From Butyrivibrio sp. (GTDB lineage: Bacteria > Bacillota > Clostridia > Lachnospirales > Lachnospiraceae): a stretch of 46,668 bases of DNA. The stretch covers positions 1-46,668 of the forward strand of contig JAMPEU010000021.1 in NCBI GenBank assembly GCA_023664865.1. The letters run 5' to 3'. A program made the translations under genes and the position numbers. The number at the start of each line of letters is the position of its first letter. Position 1 is the first letter of the stretch. The notes below the pieces were generated by a model, which saw only the letters and a list, made by a program, of their open reading frames with translations, was not told the DNA's origin and searched no databases. Positions 7,736 through 16,765 of the stretch are shown piece after piece.

Positions 7736-9160
7736 CTAATCCTCATCCTCCATATCCGACTTAGCCAGCGAGAAAATAAATTCCGTTCCCACGCCCTCCG
7801 TGCTTATGACATTAATATTCTCCCCATGCGAGCGAATAATCTCCTTCGTAATCGCCAGTCCCAATCCGGTTCCTTTTTTATCCTTACCACGTGATATATC
7901 GGATTTATAAAATCTATCCCAGATAAGTTTCAGATTATCTTTCGGAATTCCTATACCGGAATCTTTAACGCTTACAAATACCTTATTATGCTTATCCGTT
8001 GTTTCTATCTTTATAATAGAATCGTGATGGCTGAACTTAATCGCATTGTCTAACAGGTTATAGAGTACCTGCTGGATTTTTCCCATATCGGCGGAGACAT
8101 ACATTTTTTCCCCGGTCATGACAAGTTCAATAGCAATTCGCTTTTCTTTACAAGTTCCCTCGAATGAAGCAGCGACATTACGTATCGTGGCGTTTATATC
8201 AAAATCCGTCCGCTCTAACAGCATACCTTTGGTATTCAGATTATTCAATGTGAGCAGGCTGTTGGTGAGCTTGGTAAGGCGTTCGGTTTCATTCAAAACT
8301 ATCGTCAGATATTTCTCGTTCATTTCCGGCGGAATCGTACCGTCCAGCATGGCTTCCAGATATCCTTTTATCGAAGTAAGCGGTGAGCGGAAGTCGTGGG
8401 AAACATTGGCGACGAAGAGTTTCTGCTCGTCTTCGGAACGCGCGATTTCACTTGCCATGTACGAAAGCATTGCCGCGAGATATCCCATCTCGTCCACGCT
8501 TTCGACGGAAACTTCATAGTGCATGTTGCCGCTTGCGTACTGCTCGGTCGCTTCGGTAATTTTGCGCAAAGGAATATAGACCAGCTCCGTAAAGAAAATC
8601 AAGATTATCAAGGAGAGCAGGAACAGTATGACAAGCATAAAATAAGAAATGTTCAGCATATTGTCGGTCGCCGTCTGAATACTGCTCATGGGCGAATGAA
8701 TGACAACATAGCCTTTTACTTTAAAATCAGAAGTAATCGGTGCAAATACGCTCAGAGTATCTTCAGTGAAAGTGCCAAAAAAATCACCCGTAGTATAATA
8801 TGAACCCTCTGTGACGGTAGGATCAAAATTCTCAACTACCACTTCGTTTTCCACATCCATCGGCGTAGAAGAATCCAAAACCATACGTCCGGAAGGGTTG
8901 ATAATCCAGATAGAGGCGTCAAGATAGACGGAAAGCGCGTCTAACTGATTTTTTACGGCTTCCAGCGTTGTCTCACTGTTATATAAATCAGAAGCGTAGG
9001 TATTGGCGATTAGCGTTGCCTCTCGGTAGAGGGAGTCCGCCTTATCCTTTTTCAGATGGTCTAAGGTCATGCTGGATACAAAAGTAGCGACTACCACAAA
9101 TCCGAAAAAGGCAAAAATTATATATGCAAGAAGGAATTTAATATATAAAGTTTTTCTCAT
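7736..9160 (-). CDS. Membrane sensor histidine kinase with HAMP domain
   Basis: This 474-residue protein has transmembrane segments at about residues 7-29 and 170-192 that flank an extracytoplasmic sensor region. HAMP follows (to about 245). The dimerisation domain carries the phospho-accepting His255 in VSHDFRSPLTS. The ATPase domain shows the N box (VLYNLLDNAIKF), G1 (KDSGIGIP) and G2 (GTGLGLAI). It would autophosphorylate and pass phosphate to the OmpR-type regulator that overlaps its start by four bases. The ligand is unknown. It is the last gene of a leftward block and ends at a family 1 palindrome. Confidence 0.95.
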   Translation of the reverse strand: MRKTLYIKFLLAYIIFAFFGFVVVATFVSSMTLDHLKKDKADSLYREATLIANTYASDLYNSETTLEAVKNQLDALSVYLDASIWIINPSGRMVLDSSTPMDVENEVVVENFDPTVTEGSYYTTGDFFGTFTEDTLSVFAPITSDFKVKGYVVIHSPMSSIQTATDNMLNISYFMLVILFLLSLIILIFFTELVYIPLRKITEATEQYASGNMHYEVSVESVDEMGYLAAMLSYMASEIARSEDEQKLFVANVSHDFRSPLTSIKGYLEAMLDGTIPPEMNEKYLTIVLNETERLTKLTNSLLTLNNLNTKGMLLERTDFDINATIRNVAASFEGTCKEKRIAIELVMTGEKMYVSADMGKIQQVLYNLLDNAIKFSHHDSIIKIETTDKHNKVFVSVKDSGIGIPKDNLKLIWDRFYKSDISRGKDKKGTGLGLAITKEIIRSHGENINVISTEGVGTEFIFSLAKSDMEDED

Positions 9161-9858
9161 ACTTTTGCCTCAAATTTATATCCGATTCCCCATATAGTAG
9201 CAATCCTCCAGCTATCGTGGTCGTTTATTTTTTCACGCAGTCTCTTGATATGTACATCGACGGTACGTGTATCGCCGATATATTCGTATCCCCAGATTTG
9301 GTCGAGAAGCTGCTCTCTGGTGAAAACATGGTTAGGAGAAGCGGCGAGGAAATAAAGCAGCTCTAACTCCTTCGGAGGCATTTCTATGGTCTTGCCCATA
9401 TAGATAACGGAATAATTAGTTTGGTTAATGATAAGGTCGGGGTATTCCACACACTTTATATCGGGAGTTTCCGCATTTGCAGCTGCAGGTTTGTAACGGC
9501 GCAGGACGGCTTTTACCCTTGCGACAAGTTCTTTGGAATCAAAAGGTTTCTCCATATAATCGTCGGCACCAAGCTCTAACCCTAATACCTTATCAAAAAC
9601 TTCACCTTTAGCGGAAAGCATTATTATCGGTAACGAAGATTTGCTGCGGACTTCACGGCAGACCTGATAACCGTCAATTCCGGGCAGCATGAGGTCAAGC
9701 AGCATAAGGTTCGGTTCAAAACTTTTCACGGCAGCAAGCGCGGACTCGCCGTCATTTACTATCATAGTTTCAAAGCACTCTTTTGTCAGATAAAGGGAGA
9801 TAAGCTCTGCAATATTGTTATCGTCGTCTACAATTAAAATCTTTTGTTTACTAACCAT
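9157..9858 (-). CDS. OmpR-family response regulator
   Basis: This 233-residue protein has a receiver domain (about residues 5-120) with the acidic pocket at 11-13, the phospho-acceptor Asp55 (LMLLDLMLPG), Ser/Thr switch residue in MLSAKGE and Lys104 (MEKPF). A C-terminal winged-helix DNA-binding domain follows, ending in the typical TRTVDVHIKRLREKI and IWGIGYKF. It is the partner of the histidine kinase encoded immediately downstream (four-base overlap). It lies 57 bases after mutS2 on the same strand, so mutS2 may be cotranscribed with the pair. Confidence 0.96.
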   Translation of the reverse strand: MVSKQKILIVDDDNNIAELISLYLTKECFETMIVNDGESALAAVKSFEPNLMLLDLMLPGIDGYQVCREVRSKSSLPIIMLSAKGEVFDKVLGLELGADDYMEKPFDSKELVARVKAVLRRYKPAAANAETPDIKCVEYPDLIINQTNYSVIYMGKTIEMPPKELELLYFLAASPNHVFTREQLLDQIWGYEYIGDTRTVDVHIKRLREKINDHDSWRIATIWGIGYKFEAKV

Positions 9859-9915
9859 TTGGGAAATCCTGCCTTTCCTGATTATTTAAATTCGTAACTG
9901 CTAAGCAGCTTATAG

Positions 9916-12291
9916 TTACTTAAATTCTGCAATGGTGACTCCGGCATCGCCTTCGCCGTATTCGCCCAGCCTATAGCTTTTAACATATTTACAACGTTTA
10001 AGATAGGTCTGTACGGCTTTTCTTAAAGCACCCGTGCCTTTTCCGTGTACGATGCGCACGCTGGGGAGATGCGCGAGATAGGCATCGTCCAGATACTTAT
10101 CCAGTTCGGATAGCGCTTCGTCAACTGTTTTCCCTAACAGATTTATCTCCGTGGAAACAGAGTAAGACTTGGACATTTTAATATTGCCTGAGCCGCTGCG
10201 GTGTAATTTATCTACGGATATTGTCGGTTTTTCTTCAAGCAGCACTAAGTCGTCCAAGGATACCTGAGAACGTATGATGCCGCACTGTACGAACAGCTTG
10301 CCGTTTTTGTCAGGGAGCGAACTTACTGTGCCTGTAAGCCCCATGGAGACTACTTTTACCGAGTCGCCAAGCGATAACTGATTCGGGCGAAGCAGTTTAT
10401 GCGTAGGCTTGTCGGCGGCTATGGACAGCTTTGAATTTTTCTCGGAAATTTTATCCCGTACCTTCTGGCGCGACTTCTCGAGGTCTTTTACGGAAGACTC
10501 CATTCCGGCTTTCTGGAAAGTGCGGATGGTTTCATCGGCGAGGTCCTTGGCATCCTGAAGTATCTGGCGCGCTTCCTCGTGGGCGTCGCGTAGAATTTGG
10601 GCTTTTGTCTGCTCTATTTTATCCTGTTTGGATTTAAGCTTTTCTTCCAGTGACTTTATCTCTTCTTTATAGGAAACGATTTCCGAACGTTCCTTCTCTA
10701 TTGTGATTCGGCTGCTTTCCAAATCAGACAACAAGTCTTCAAAACTCTCTTGGTCTTCGGTTATATGCTTTTTGGCATCTTCTATAATATAGTCAGGCAG
10801 CCCCAGTTTGGAAGAAATGGCAAAAGCGTTGCTCTTGCCGGGGATACCGATTAAAAGACGGTAAGTCGGGCGCAGCGTCTCAACGTTAAATTCGCAGCAG
10901 GCATTTTCCACAAAGGACGTAGTAAGGGCATAGACCTTAAGCTCGCTGTAATGCGTGGTTGCCATAGTGCGAATACCCCTGTCGTGCAGATAATCCAGAA
11001 TGGAGATCGCAAGTGCCGCACCTTCCGTCGGATCAGTTCCGGCACCCAGCTCGTCGAACAGACATAAGGAATCCGCATCTGCATTTTGTAAAATAGAAAC
11101 GATGGTTGTCATATGTGAGGAGAAAGTAGAGAGATTCTGCTCAATACTCTGCTCGTCCCCAATATCGGCATAGACTTCCGTAAAGACTGATAATTCCGAA
11201 CGTTCAAGAGCCGGAATATGAAGTCCCGCCTGTCCCATCAGGGTAAGCAGCCCCACTGTTTTAAGAGAGACAGTTTTGCCGCCTGTATTAGGACCTGTGA
11301 TTATTAATAAATCAAAGTTTTCGCCAAGCTCAATGTCAATCGGAACGACATTTTTTTTATTCAAAAGAGGGTGCCGTCCCCTGCGGATTCGTATACGGCG
11401 CTCAGTATTAAATATGGGAAGAGAAGCATTCTCTTCCATGGCAAGATTAGCCTTGGCAAAAATAAAGTCCAATGTCGTCATAAGCTTGTGGTCGTTTAGA
11501 AGCTCGTCGGCGTGCAAGCCTGCCTGTGCGCTCAAATCCGCAAGGATAACCTCTATTTCGGCTTTTTCCTTTAATTCCAGTTCTCTAAGTTCGTTATTCA
11601 GGGCGACTACGGCAGCAGGCTCAATGAAAAAAGTCGAACCAGTAGAAGACTGGTCGTGGACCATGCCTGATACCTGCCCTTTATATTCCGCCTTCACAGG
11701 TATGCAGTAACGGTTGCCTCGCATAGTGACGACAGCGTCCTGAAGGTAAGTGCGGTATGAACCTGTTATCATTGAATTAAGCTGCGAGTGTATTTTGTCG
11801 TTGGTAATGTTCATGCTCCTGCGGATATGTTTAAGGGTAGGGCTGGCATCATCGGCGATTTCTTCTTCCGATAAAATACATCTTCTGATTTCATTTGCCA
11901 GGGGCGTCAATGGCTCTAAAGCATTAAAATATTCGCTTAAACTATCGTCAGGCGCATCATCTTTCTCGCTTCGCCCGTAAGTCTTAATGCGGCTGACATT
12001 TTCCAATAGGGCAGCGATATTAAGAAGTTCCGGAATCGATAATGAGCTTTTGACGGTAAGAGACTTTATAGTCATGCCCAAATCCTTGTTGCCGCCAAAG
12101 GACGTAGAGCCTTTTTTAAAAATACGGCTGAGCGCATCCGCGGTCTGAGTCTGCGCAAGCTTAATTTCACTAAGGTCTGTCATGGGAATAAGCTCTCTGC
12201 ATAATTTCCTGCCGGGAGCGGAAGTTGCCTTTTCAACCAACTGCTCTATAATTTTGTCATATTCTAAAACATGTAATACTTTACTGTTCAT
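9916..12291 (-). CDS. mutS2: Endonuclease MutS2
   Basis: This 791-residue protein has MutS-type core helices, an ABC-type ATPase with Walker A (ITGPNTGGKTVSLKT) and Walker B (CLFDELGAGTDPTEGAAL), a long coiled coil (about 515-640), and a C-terminal Smr nuclease-like domain with RIVHGKGTGALRKAV. In Bacillus, MutS2 acts on collided ribosomes, and in other bacteria it suppresses recombination. The start used here (MNSKVLHVLEYDKII) fits the family and has GAGG eight bases upstream. A 40-residue in-frame extension upstream is open only because it runs into the palindromic repeat and should not be annotated as protein. Confidence 0.95.
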   Translation of the reverse strand: MNSKVLHVLEYDKIIEQLVEKATSAPGRKLCRELIPMTDLSEIKLAQTQTADALSRIFKKGSTSFGGNKDLGMTIKSLTVKSSLSIPELLNIAALLENVSRIKTYGRSEKDDAPDDSLSEYFNALEPLTPLANEIRRCILSEEEIADDASPTLKHIRRSMNITNDKIHSQLNSMITGSYRTYLQDAVVTMRGNRYCIPVKAEYKGQVSGMVHDQSSTGSTFFIEPAAVVALNNELRELELKEKAEIEVILADLSAQAGLHADELLNDHKLMTTLDFIFAKANLAMEENASLPIFNTERRIRIRRGRHPLLNKKNVVPIDIELGENFDLLIITGPNTGGKTVSLKTVGLLTLMGQAGLHIPALERSELSVFTEVYADIGDEQSIEQNLSTFSSHMTTIVSILQNADADSLCLFDELGAGTDPTEGAALAISILDYLHDRGIRTMATTHYSELKVYALTTSFVENACCEFNVETLRPTYRLLIGIPGKSNAFAISSKLGLPDYIIEDAKKHITEDQESFEDLLSDLESSRITIEKERSEIVSYKEEIKSLEEKLKSKQDKIEQTKAQILRDAHEEARQILQDAKDLADETIRTFQKAGMESSVKDLEKSRQKVRDKISEKNSKLSIAADKPTHKLLRPNQLSLGDSVKVVSMGLTGTVSSLPDKNGKLFVQCGIIRSQVSLDDLVLLEEKPTISVDKLHRSGSGNIKMSKSYSVSTEINLLGKTVDEALSELDKYLDDAYLAHLPSVRIVHGKGTGALRKAVQTYLKRCKYVKSYRLGEYGEGDAGVTIAEFK

Positions 12292-12321
12292 ATTGAGCCT
12301 CATAAATATGGAATATTCCGG

Positions 12322-12505
12322 TAAAGGTTCAGCCCGTGGCAGCAGAGGAGCATATGTTCCCCTTGCGGCACACTCTCGTTCCGTGAAAAAACGCAACGGT
12401 ACTAAGTTCAAAAGCTGAAAAGCAGCTTTTTCACTAAGTGCCGGCGTTTTTCAAGGACCGCGTCGGGGAACATATGCTCCTCTGCTGCCACGGGCTGAAC
12501 CTTTA
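12322..12505 (-). repeat. Palindromic element, family 1, copy 3 (perfect 41-bp arms)
   Basis: The arms 12322-12362 and 12465-12505 form a perfect 41-bp inverted repeat, the longest in the window. The inner part carries the family core. The apical stem is AAAAGCTG/CAGCTTTT (12410-12417 with 12423-12430). The side hairpin loop reads ACGAGAGT on the minus strand (12372-12379), where the others have GCGAGAGC; this swaps a G-C for an A-T pair. It lies between divergent genes, mutS2 and the HtrA-like gene. Its RNA-like strand is the mutS2 strand, so it may lie in the mutS2 leader. Confidence 0.92.
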
Positions 12506-12537
12506 TAAACTGCTATGTAAATATCTTACCATAAACC

Positions 12538-12566
12538 TTGTAAATTTACTACGAAAAAGATATACT
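12538..12566 (+). promoter_or_regulatory. Predicted sigma-A promoter of the HtrA-like gene
   Basis: The -35 TTGTAA and -10 TATACT are separated by 17 bases. The box lies about 40 bases before the start codon, just outside the family 1 palindrome. Confidence 0.6.
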
Positions 12567-12606
12567 TAGTTTCAGGGAATTATGTAGAGAGGAGCCTGCT
12601 TGGCAT

Positions 12607-13992
12607 ATGGCTGATGATAATATAAACAAAAATGAAAAAGAAGTTTCGGCTAACGAAGTAAAAGAGCAGGCGGAATATACGCCGTCTATGGAGACGGATT
12701 TTTTGCGTGAAAAGATTAAGCAGAAGCCTGTCAATAAAAAGAAGCTTCTGCGCAGAACGATAATCACGGCGGTAATGGCTGTGGTATTCGGCATTGTGGC
12801 ATGTCTCACCTTTTTAATCTTGGAGCCTGTTATCAATAACTGGCTGTATCCCGAAGAGGAGCCGGAAGAAGTGCAATTTCAGGAAGAGACCGTTACTCAG
12901 GAAGAAGAGATGAGTCCTGAGGACATGCTCACGGAGGACATGATAGAGGAGGAAGAAGAGGAAGCGTATATGGAGCTTGAGGACGCGCAGATTGAAGAAC
13001 TGCTTTCGCAAGTGACATTTGGACTTCCCGAATACCAGTCGCTATATAGCGAACTTGCTGCACTGGCAAAAGACGTTGGACGCTCAATGGTGACGGTTAC
13101 CGGAGTAACATCAGATGTAGACTGGATTAATAACCCCTACGAGAGCGAGGCGGAAGCGTCGGGTGTAATTGTGGCAAATAACGGACGGGATTTGCTTATA
13201 TTGGTAAGTATGAAAAATATTCGGAACGCCGAGAAAATACTCGTAACGTTCTGCAATAATACAAAGGCGGAGGCTGAAATAGTTCAAAGAGATGTGCCTA
13301 CAGGACTTGCCATTCTGTCCGTGCCGATGTCTTCATTGGAGGAAACAACCATTAATATGATTAAAATTGCAAGCCTGGGAAGTTCAAGCGCAGGCAGTCT
13401 GATTGGAATCCCCGTGATTGCAGTAGGAAGCCCGACAGGTACGAGCGGCTCTGTAAGTTATGGGATAATCACATCTGGCGGAACCGTCATAGACCATGTG
13501 GATTCTGCATATAAACTGATAACCACGGACATATACGGCAGCGAGAATGCGACTGGGGTAATTGTCAATTTAAAAGGTATGGTTATAGGAATTATTGATA
13601 ATTCTTATAACAGCAGAGACCGGGAAAACCTGCTCTCCGCCTATGGGATAACCGAATTAAAGAAGACTATAACCAAGATGTCAAATAATCAGGCACGTTC
13701 ATATCTTGGTATCCACGGAACAGATGTGCCGCAGGAAGCCTATCTGGAATCGGGAGTGCCGCTTGGCGCATATGTCATGGAAATAGAAATGGACTCACCC
13801 GCTATGGCGGCGGGAATCCAGAGCGGCGACGTCATTACACAGATAGGGGATACAGAAATCGCCAATTATAACGGACTATTGAATATACTTTACGATACAA
13901 ACCCGGATGAAGTTATCACGATTACCCTAATGCGGCAGGGGATTGAAGGTTTCCAGAGGATGAATGTCGCGGTCACGCTGGGAGAGATGTAG
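12607..13992 (+). CDS. Membrane-anchored HtrA-like protein with PDZ domain, catalytic triad lost
   Basis: This 461-residue protein has a cytoplasmic head, one membrane helix (about residues 50-73), a very acidic linker (82-130), a trypsin-like S1C region (about 145-360) and a C-terminal PDZ domain (about 364-461, including AYVMEIEMDSPAMAAGIQSGD). Aligned by eye with HtrA proteases, the His position is Lys203 (LLILVSMKNI), the Asp position is Gly233 (TGLAIL) and the GNSGGP serine is Ala315 (ENATGV). All three catalytic residues appear lost, so it is probably a non-proteolytic scaffold or sensor. It stands alone under its own promoter, and a palindromic repeat lies on each side. Confidence 0.88.
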   Translation: MADDNINKNEKEVSANEVKEQAEYTPSMETDFLREKIKQKPVNKKKLLRRTIITAVMAVVFGIVACLTFLILEPVINNWLYPEEEPEEVQFQEETVTQEEEMSPEDMLTEDMIEEEEEEAYMELEDAQIEELLSQVTFGLPEYQSLYSELAALAKDVGRSMVTVTGVTSDVDWINNPYESEAEASGVIVANNGRDLLILVSMKNIRNAEKILVTFCNNTKAEAEIVQRDVPTGLAILSVPMSSLEETTINMIKIASLGSSSAGSLIGIPVIAVGSPTGTSGSVSYGIITSGGTVIDHVDSAYKLITTDIYGSENATGVIVNLKGMVIGIIDNSYNSRDRENLLSAYGITELKKTITKMSNNQARSYLGIHGTDVPQEAYLESGVPLGAYVMEIEMDSPAMAAGIQSGDVITQIGDTEIANYNGLLNILYDTNPDEVITITLMRQGIEGFQRMNVAVTLGEM

Positions 13993-14017
13993 GGCAGTCT
14001 ATATGTGGCTGAATGCA

Positions 14018-14163
14018 ACATGAACTCATATACTTCCACTTGAGGTACGCTCTCGCTCCGTGGAAAATCGCAGCGGTACTAAGTTCAAAAGCCATAAATC
14101 AGGCTTTTTCACTAACTACCGGCGTTTTCCAAGGACCTCAAGTGGAAGTATATGAGTCCATGT
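14018..14163 (-). repeat. Palindromic element, family 1, copy 4
   Basis: The 29-bp arms (14018-14046 with 14135-14163) have one mismatch, which becomes a G.T pair on the minus strand. The apical stem is AAAAGCC/GGCTTTT (14087-14093 with 14102-14108). The side-hairpin GCGAGAGC lies at 14049-14056 on the minus strand. One core pair next to the central GGTAC is mismatched here. It lies between two plus-strand genes, in the antisense orientation to both. ATTCACAG follows its 5' side (14174-14181, minus strand), as in copies 1 and 6. Confidence 0.9.
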
Positions 14164-14245
14164 CGCTAGGCAACTGTGAATAATAATATATATTGTACAA
14201 TTCACGCTATGGAATAATAAAAAATAAAGAAAGGATAGTCAGACT

Positions 14246-15190
14246 ATGAAGTACATTAAGGATTACAAAGAAGGGGACAGAATGTCCGAGATATATATGT
14301 GTAAACATAAACAATCCGCGGTTACAAAGAATGGGAAACCATATGATAACCTGATTTTACAGGACAAGAGCGGCACGATAGACGCTAAGGTATGGGATCC
14401 GAACAATGCGGGAATTGAAGAATTTGAAACTTTGGATTATATACAAGTACACGGCGATGTAGTATGTTTTCAGGGCGCGCTACAGGTCAATGTAAAGAGA
14501 ATCAGGCGGTGCAGCGAGGGAGAGTATAATCCGGCGGAATACCTTCCGGTCAGCAGCAAAAATATAGACGACATGATGAAGGAACTGCTTGGATTTATTG
14601 AAAGCGTACAGAACACATATTTAAAAACGCTGCTAAAAGCATTTTTCGTCGATGATGAAAATTTCGTTAAGGCGTTCCGTAAATCTTCGGCGGCGAAGAC
14701 GATACACCATAATTTTATGGGCGGGCTGCTTGAGCATACTTTAAGCGTAACAAAACTCTGCAATTACTATTGCAGCCAGTATCCGCTTTTACAAAGGGAT
14801 TTGCTTATCAGCGCGGCGATTTTCCATGACATCGGAAAAGTAAGGGAACTGTCACTTTTTCCGGAAAACGATTACACTGACGCCGGACAGTTCCTGGGGC
14901 ATATTGTAATAGGGGCTGAGATGGTAGGAGAAAAAATCAGGGAGATAAACGGATTTCCACAAATCCTTGAAAATGAGCTGAAACACTGCATACTGGCGCA
15001 TCAGGGTGAATATGAGTTTGGCTCGCCGAAGAAACCTGCGATTATGGAAGCACTTGCCCTGCATTTTGCAGATAATACCGATGCAAAACTCCAGACTTTT
15101 ACACAACTGCTGAACAGTACAACAGAGACAGGCTGGCTTGGGTTTAACAGGCTGTTTGACTCTAATGTCAGGGGAACGAGTATGGAATAG
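14246..15190 (+). CDS. yhaM: 3'-5' exoribonuclease YhaM family (OB fold + HD domain)
   Basis: This 314-residue protein has an N-terminal OB-fold nucleic-acid-binding domain (about residues 15-95, with LQDKSGTIDAKVWDP) and a C-terminal HD phosphohydrolase domain (about 150-290). Metal ligands are in HHNFMGGLLEHT and in AAIFHDIGKVREL, which holds the His-Asp pair. The length equals that of B. subtilis YhaM, a 3'-5' exoribonuclease that also acts on single-stranded DNA. AAAGGA precedes the ATG. RlmD follows after 13 bases on the same strand, suggesting an RNA-metabolism operon. Confidence 0.93.
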   Translation: MKYIKDYKEGDRMSEIYMCKHKQSAVTKNGKPYDNLILQDKSGTIDAKVWDPNNAGIEEFETLDYIQVHGDVVCFQGALQVNVKRIRRCSEGEYNPAEYLPVSSKNIDDMMKELLGFIESVQNTYLKTLLKAFFVDDENFVKAFRKSSAAKTIHHNFMGGLLEHTLSVTKLCNYYCSQYPLLQRDLLISAAIFHDIGKVRELSLFPENDYTDAGQFLGHIVIGAEMVGEKIREINGFPQILENELKHCILAHQGEYEFGSPKKPAIMEALALHFADNTDAKLQTFTQLLNSTTETGWLGFNRLFDSNVRGTSME

Positions 15191-15203
15191 AGCGGGGGTA
15201 CGC

Positions 15204-16646
15204 ATGGAATTTCAGAAGAATGATATCGTGACGGTAAAGATTGAGGATATAGGCAATGACGGAGAGGGAATCGGCAGGATAGACGGCTACGCCCTTTTTG
15301 TTAAAGACGCCGTTATCGGAGACACAGTAGAGGCGAGGATTACTAAAATAAAAAAGAATTACGGCTACGCACGTTTGGAGAAGGTGATAACGCCTTCTTC
15401 TTTTCGTGTAGAACCGCGCTGCACTTTTCACAGACAATGCGGCGGTTGCCAGATTCAGGCTATGGCATATGAAAAACAGCTTGAATTTAAACATAATAAA
15501 ATTAGAAACAACCTTATCCGTATCGGCGGCTTTGCGCCGGAATATGTAGATGCGGTTATGGAGCCGATAATCGGCATGAGAAATATCTGGCATTACAGGA
15601 ATAAAGCGCAGTACCCGGTAGGATATGACAGAAACGGAAATCTTGTTGCCGGTTTTTATGCCGGGCGCACACACGACATTATACATAATACGGACTGTGC
15701 GATAGGGGGGCGTGAGAATAAACAGATTCTTGAAACTATTCTGACATACATGAAAGAGAACAACGTTCCCGCTTACCATGAGGCAACAGGTGAGGGACTG
15801 ATTCGCCATATCCTGATTCGCACGGGATTTGCGTCTGGAGAAATTATGGTGTGCCTGATTATTAACGGAAAGACGCTGCCTTTAGAAAAGGCGCTGGTGG
15901 AAAAACTGACGCAGATAGAGCTTGGTGAAAAACACATTGCAAGCATTTCTGTTAATGTAAATACCGAGAGAAATAATGTCATCATGGGAAAAGAAACAAG
16001 GACATTGTGGGGAAAGGACTATATAGAGGACAGCATCAGGATTTTAGAGTCAGCCGACGGTGAAGAGAAGATTGCGGGCGAAGTGAAGTTCCATATTTCC
16101 GCACTTTCTTTTTATCAGGTCAATCCTGAGCAGACCGAAAAACTATACAGCATTGCGCTGGATTACGCCGGACTTACAGGCAATGAGACTGTGTGGGATT
16201 TGTATTGCGGAATCGGAACCATCTCTCTTTTTCTTGCAAGATATGCCAAACAGGTCTACGGTGTGGAAATTATTCCGCAGGCGATTGAAGACGCAAAAGA
16301 GAACGCCCGCATCAACGGCATCGGCAACGCGGAATTTTATGTGGGAAAAGCGGAAGAAGTTCTGCCGGAGAAATACGAAAAAGATGGTATTCATGCTGAT
16401 GTAATCGTGGTGGACCCGCCAAGAAAAGGCTGCGATGAAAAGTGTCTGGAAACGATGCTCGCAATGCAGCCTGAGCGCATAGTGTATGTGAGCTGCGACT
16501 CCGCAACGCTTGCAAGGGACCTGCGGGTGCTTGCGGACGGCGGCTACGAAGTGAAGCGCGTGCGCGGCGTGGACCAGTTCGGGGGGACGGTGCATGTGGA
16601 GACGGTGATAATGATGCAGTATTGTGGAAAAGAGAAGAAAAAGTAG
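15204..16646 (+). CDS. rlmD: 23S rRNA (uracil-5-)-methyltransferase, RlmD/RlmCD type
   Basis: This 480-residue protein starts with a TRAM RNA-binding domain (about residues 1-58). A four-cysteine iron-sulfur motif follows (CTFHRQCGGCQIQ, with a later Cys in the DCAIGG region). The C-terminal Rossmann methyltransferase domain has VWDLYCGIGTISLFLA and VDPPRKGCDE, and the catalytic Cys lies in IVYVSCDSATLARDL. The family makes 5-methyluridine in 23S rRNA using SAM. The chosen ATG follows a GGGGG site; an in-frame start 66 bases earlier overlaps yhaM and lacks such a site. Confidence 0.95.
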   Translation: MEFQKNDIVTVKIEDIGNDGEGIGRIDGYALFVKDAVIGDTVEARITKIKKNYGYARLEKVITPSSFRVEPRCTFHRQCGGCQIQAMAYEKQLEFKHNKIRNNLIRIGGFAPEYVDAVMEPIIGMRNIWHYRNKAQYPVGYDRNGNLVAGFYAGRTHDIIHNTDCAIGGRENKQILETILTYMKENNVPAYHEATGEGLIRHILIRTGFASGEIMVCLIINGKTLPLEKALVEKLTQIELGEKHIASISVNVNTERNNVIMGKETRTLWGKDYIEDSIRILESADGEEKIAGEVKFHISALSFYQVNPEQTEKLYSIALDYAGLTGNETVWDLYCGIGTISLFLARYAKQVYGVEIIPQAIEDAKENARINGIGNAEFYVGKAEEVLPEKYEKDGIHADVIVVDPPRKGCDEKCLETMLAMQPERIVYVSCDSATLARDLRVLADGGYEVKRVRGVDQFGGTVHVETVIMMQYCGKEKKK

Positions 16647-16702
16647 GGTTTGACCACAAGATGTTGCGGTTTGAGGGCAAAAATTAGATAGGGAAATTTT
16701 TA

Positions 16703-16731
16703 TTGAGAAAAAGAAGTAACCGCTGTATACT
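16703..16731 (+). promoter_or_regulatory. Predicted sigma-A promoter of the PemK/MazF-like gene
   Basis: TTGAGA and TATACT are separated by exactly 17 bases and lie about 35 bases before the start codon. A purine-rich ribosome binding site (AAAAGGGAGA) follows. Confidence 0.7.
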
Positions 16732-16765
16732 ATTATAAGATAACCGAAGAAAAGGGAGACAGAAG

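Noticed and set aside
8118-8803. Plus-strand ORFs opposite the histidine kinase gene
   Set aside because: They are antisense frames of a clear kinase, with no ribosome binding site and low-complexity translations.
12292-12411. N-terminal extension of MutS2
   Set aside because: It runs through the palindrome arm, lacks homology to MutS2 starts, and a good ribosome binding site precedes the downstream ATG.
15168-15809. Minus-strand 213-codon ORF opposite rlmD
   Set aside because: It is the shadow of a well-conserved methyltransferase gene and has no recognisable domain.
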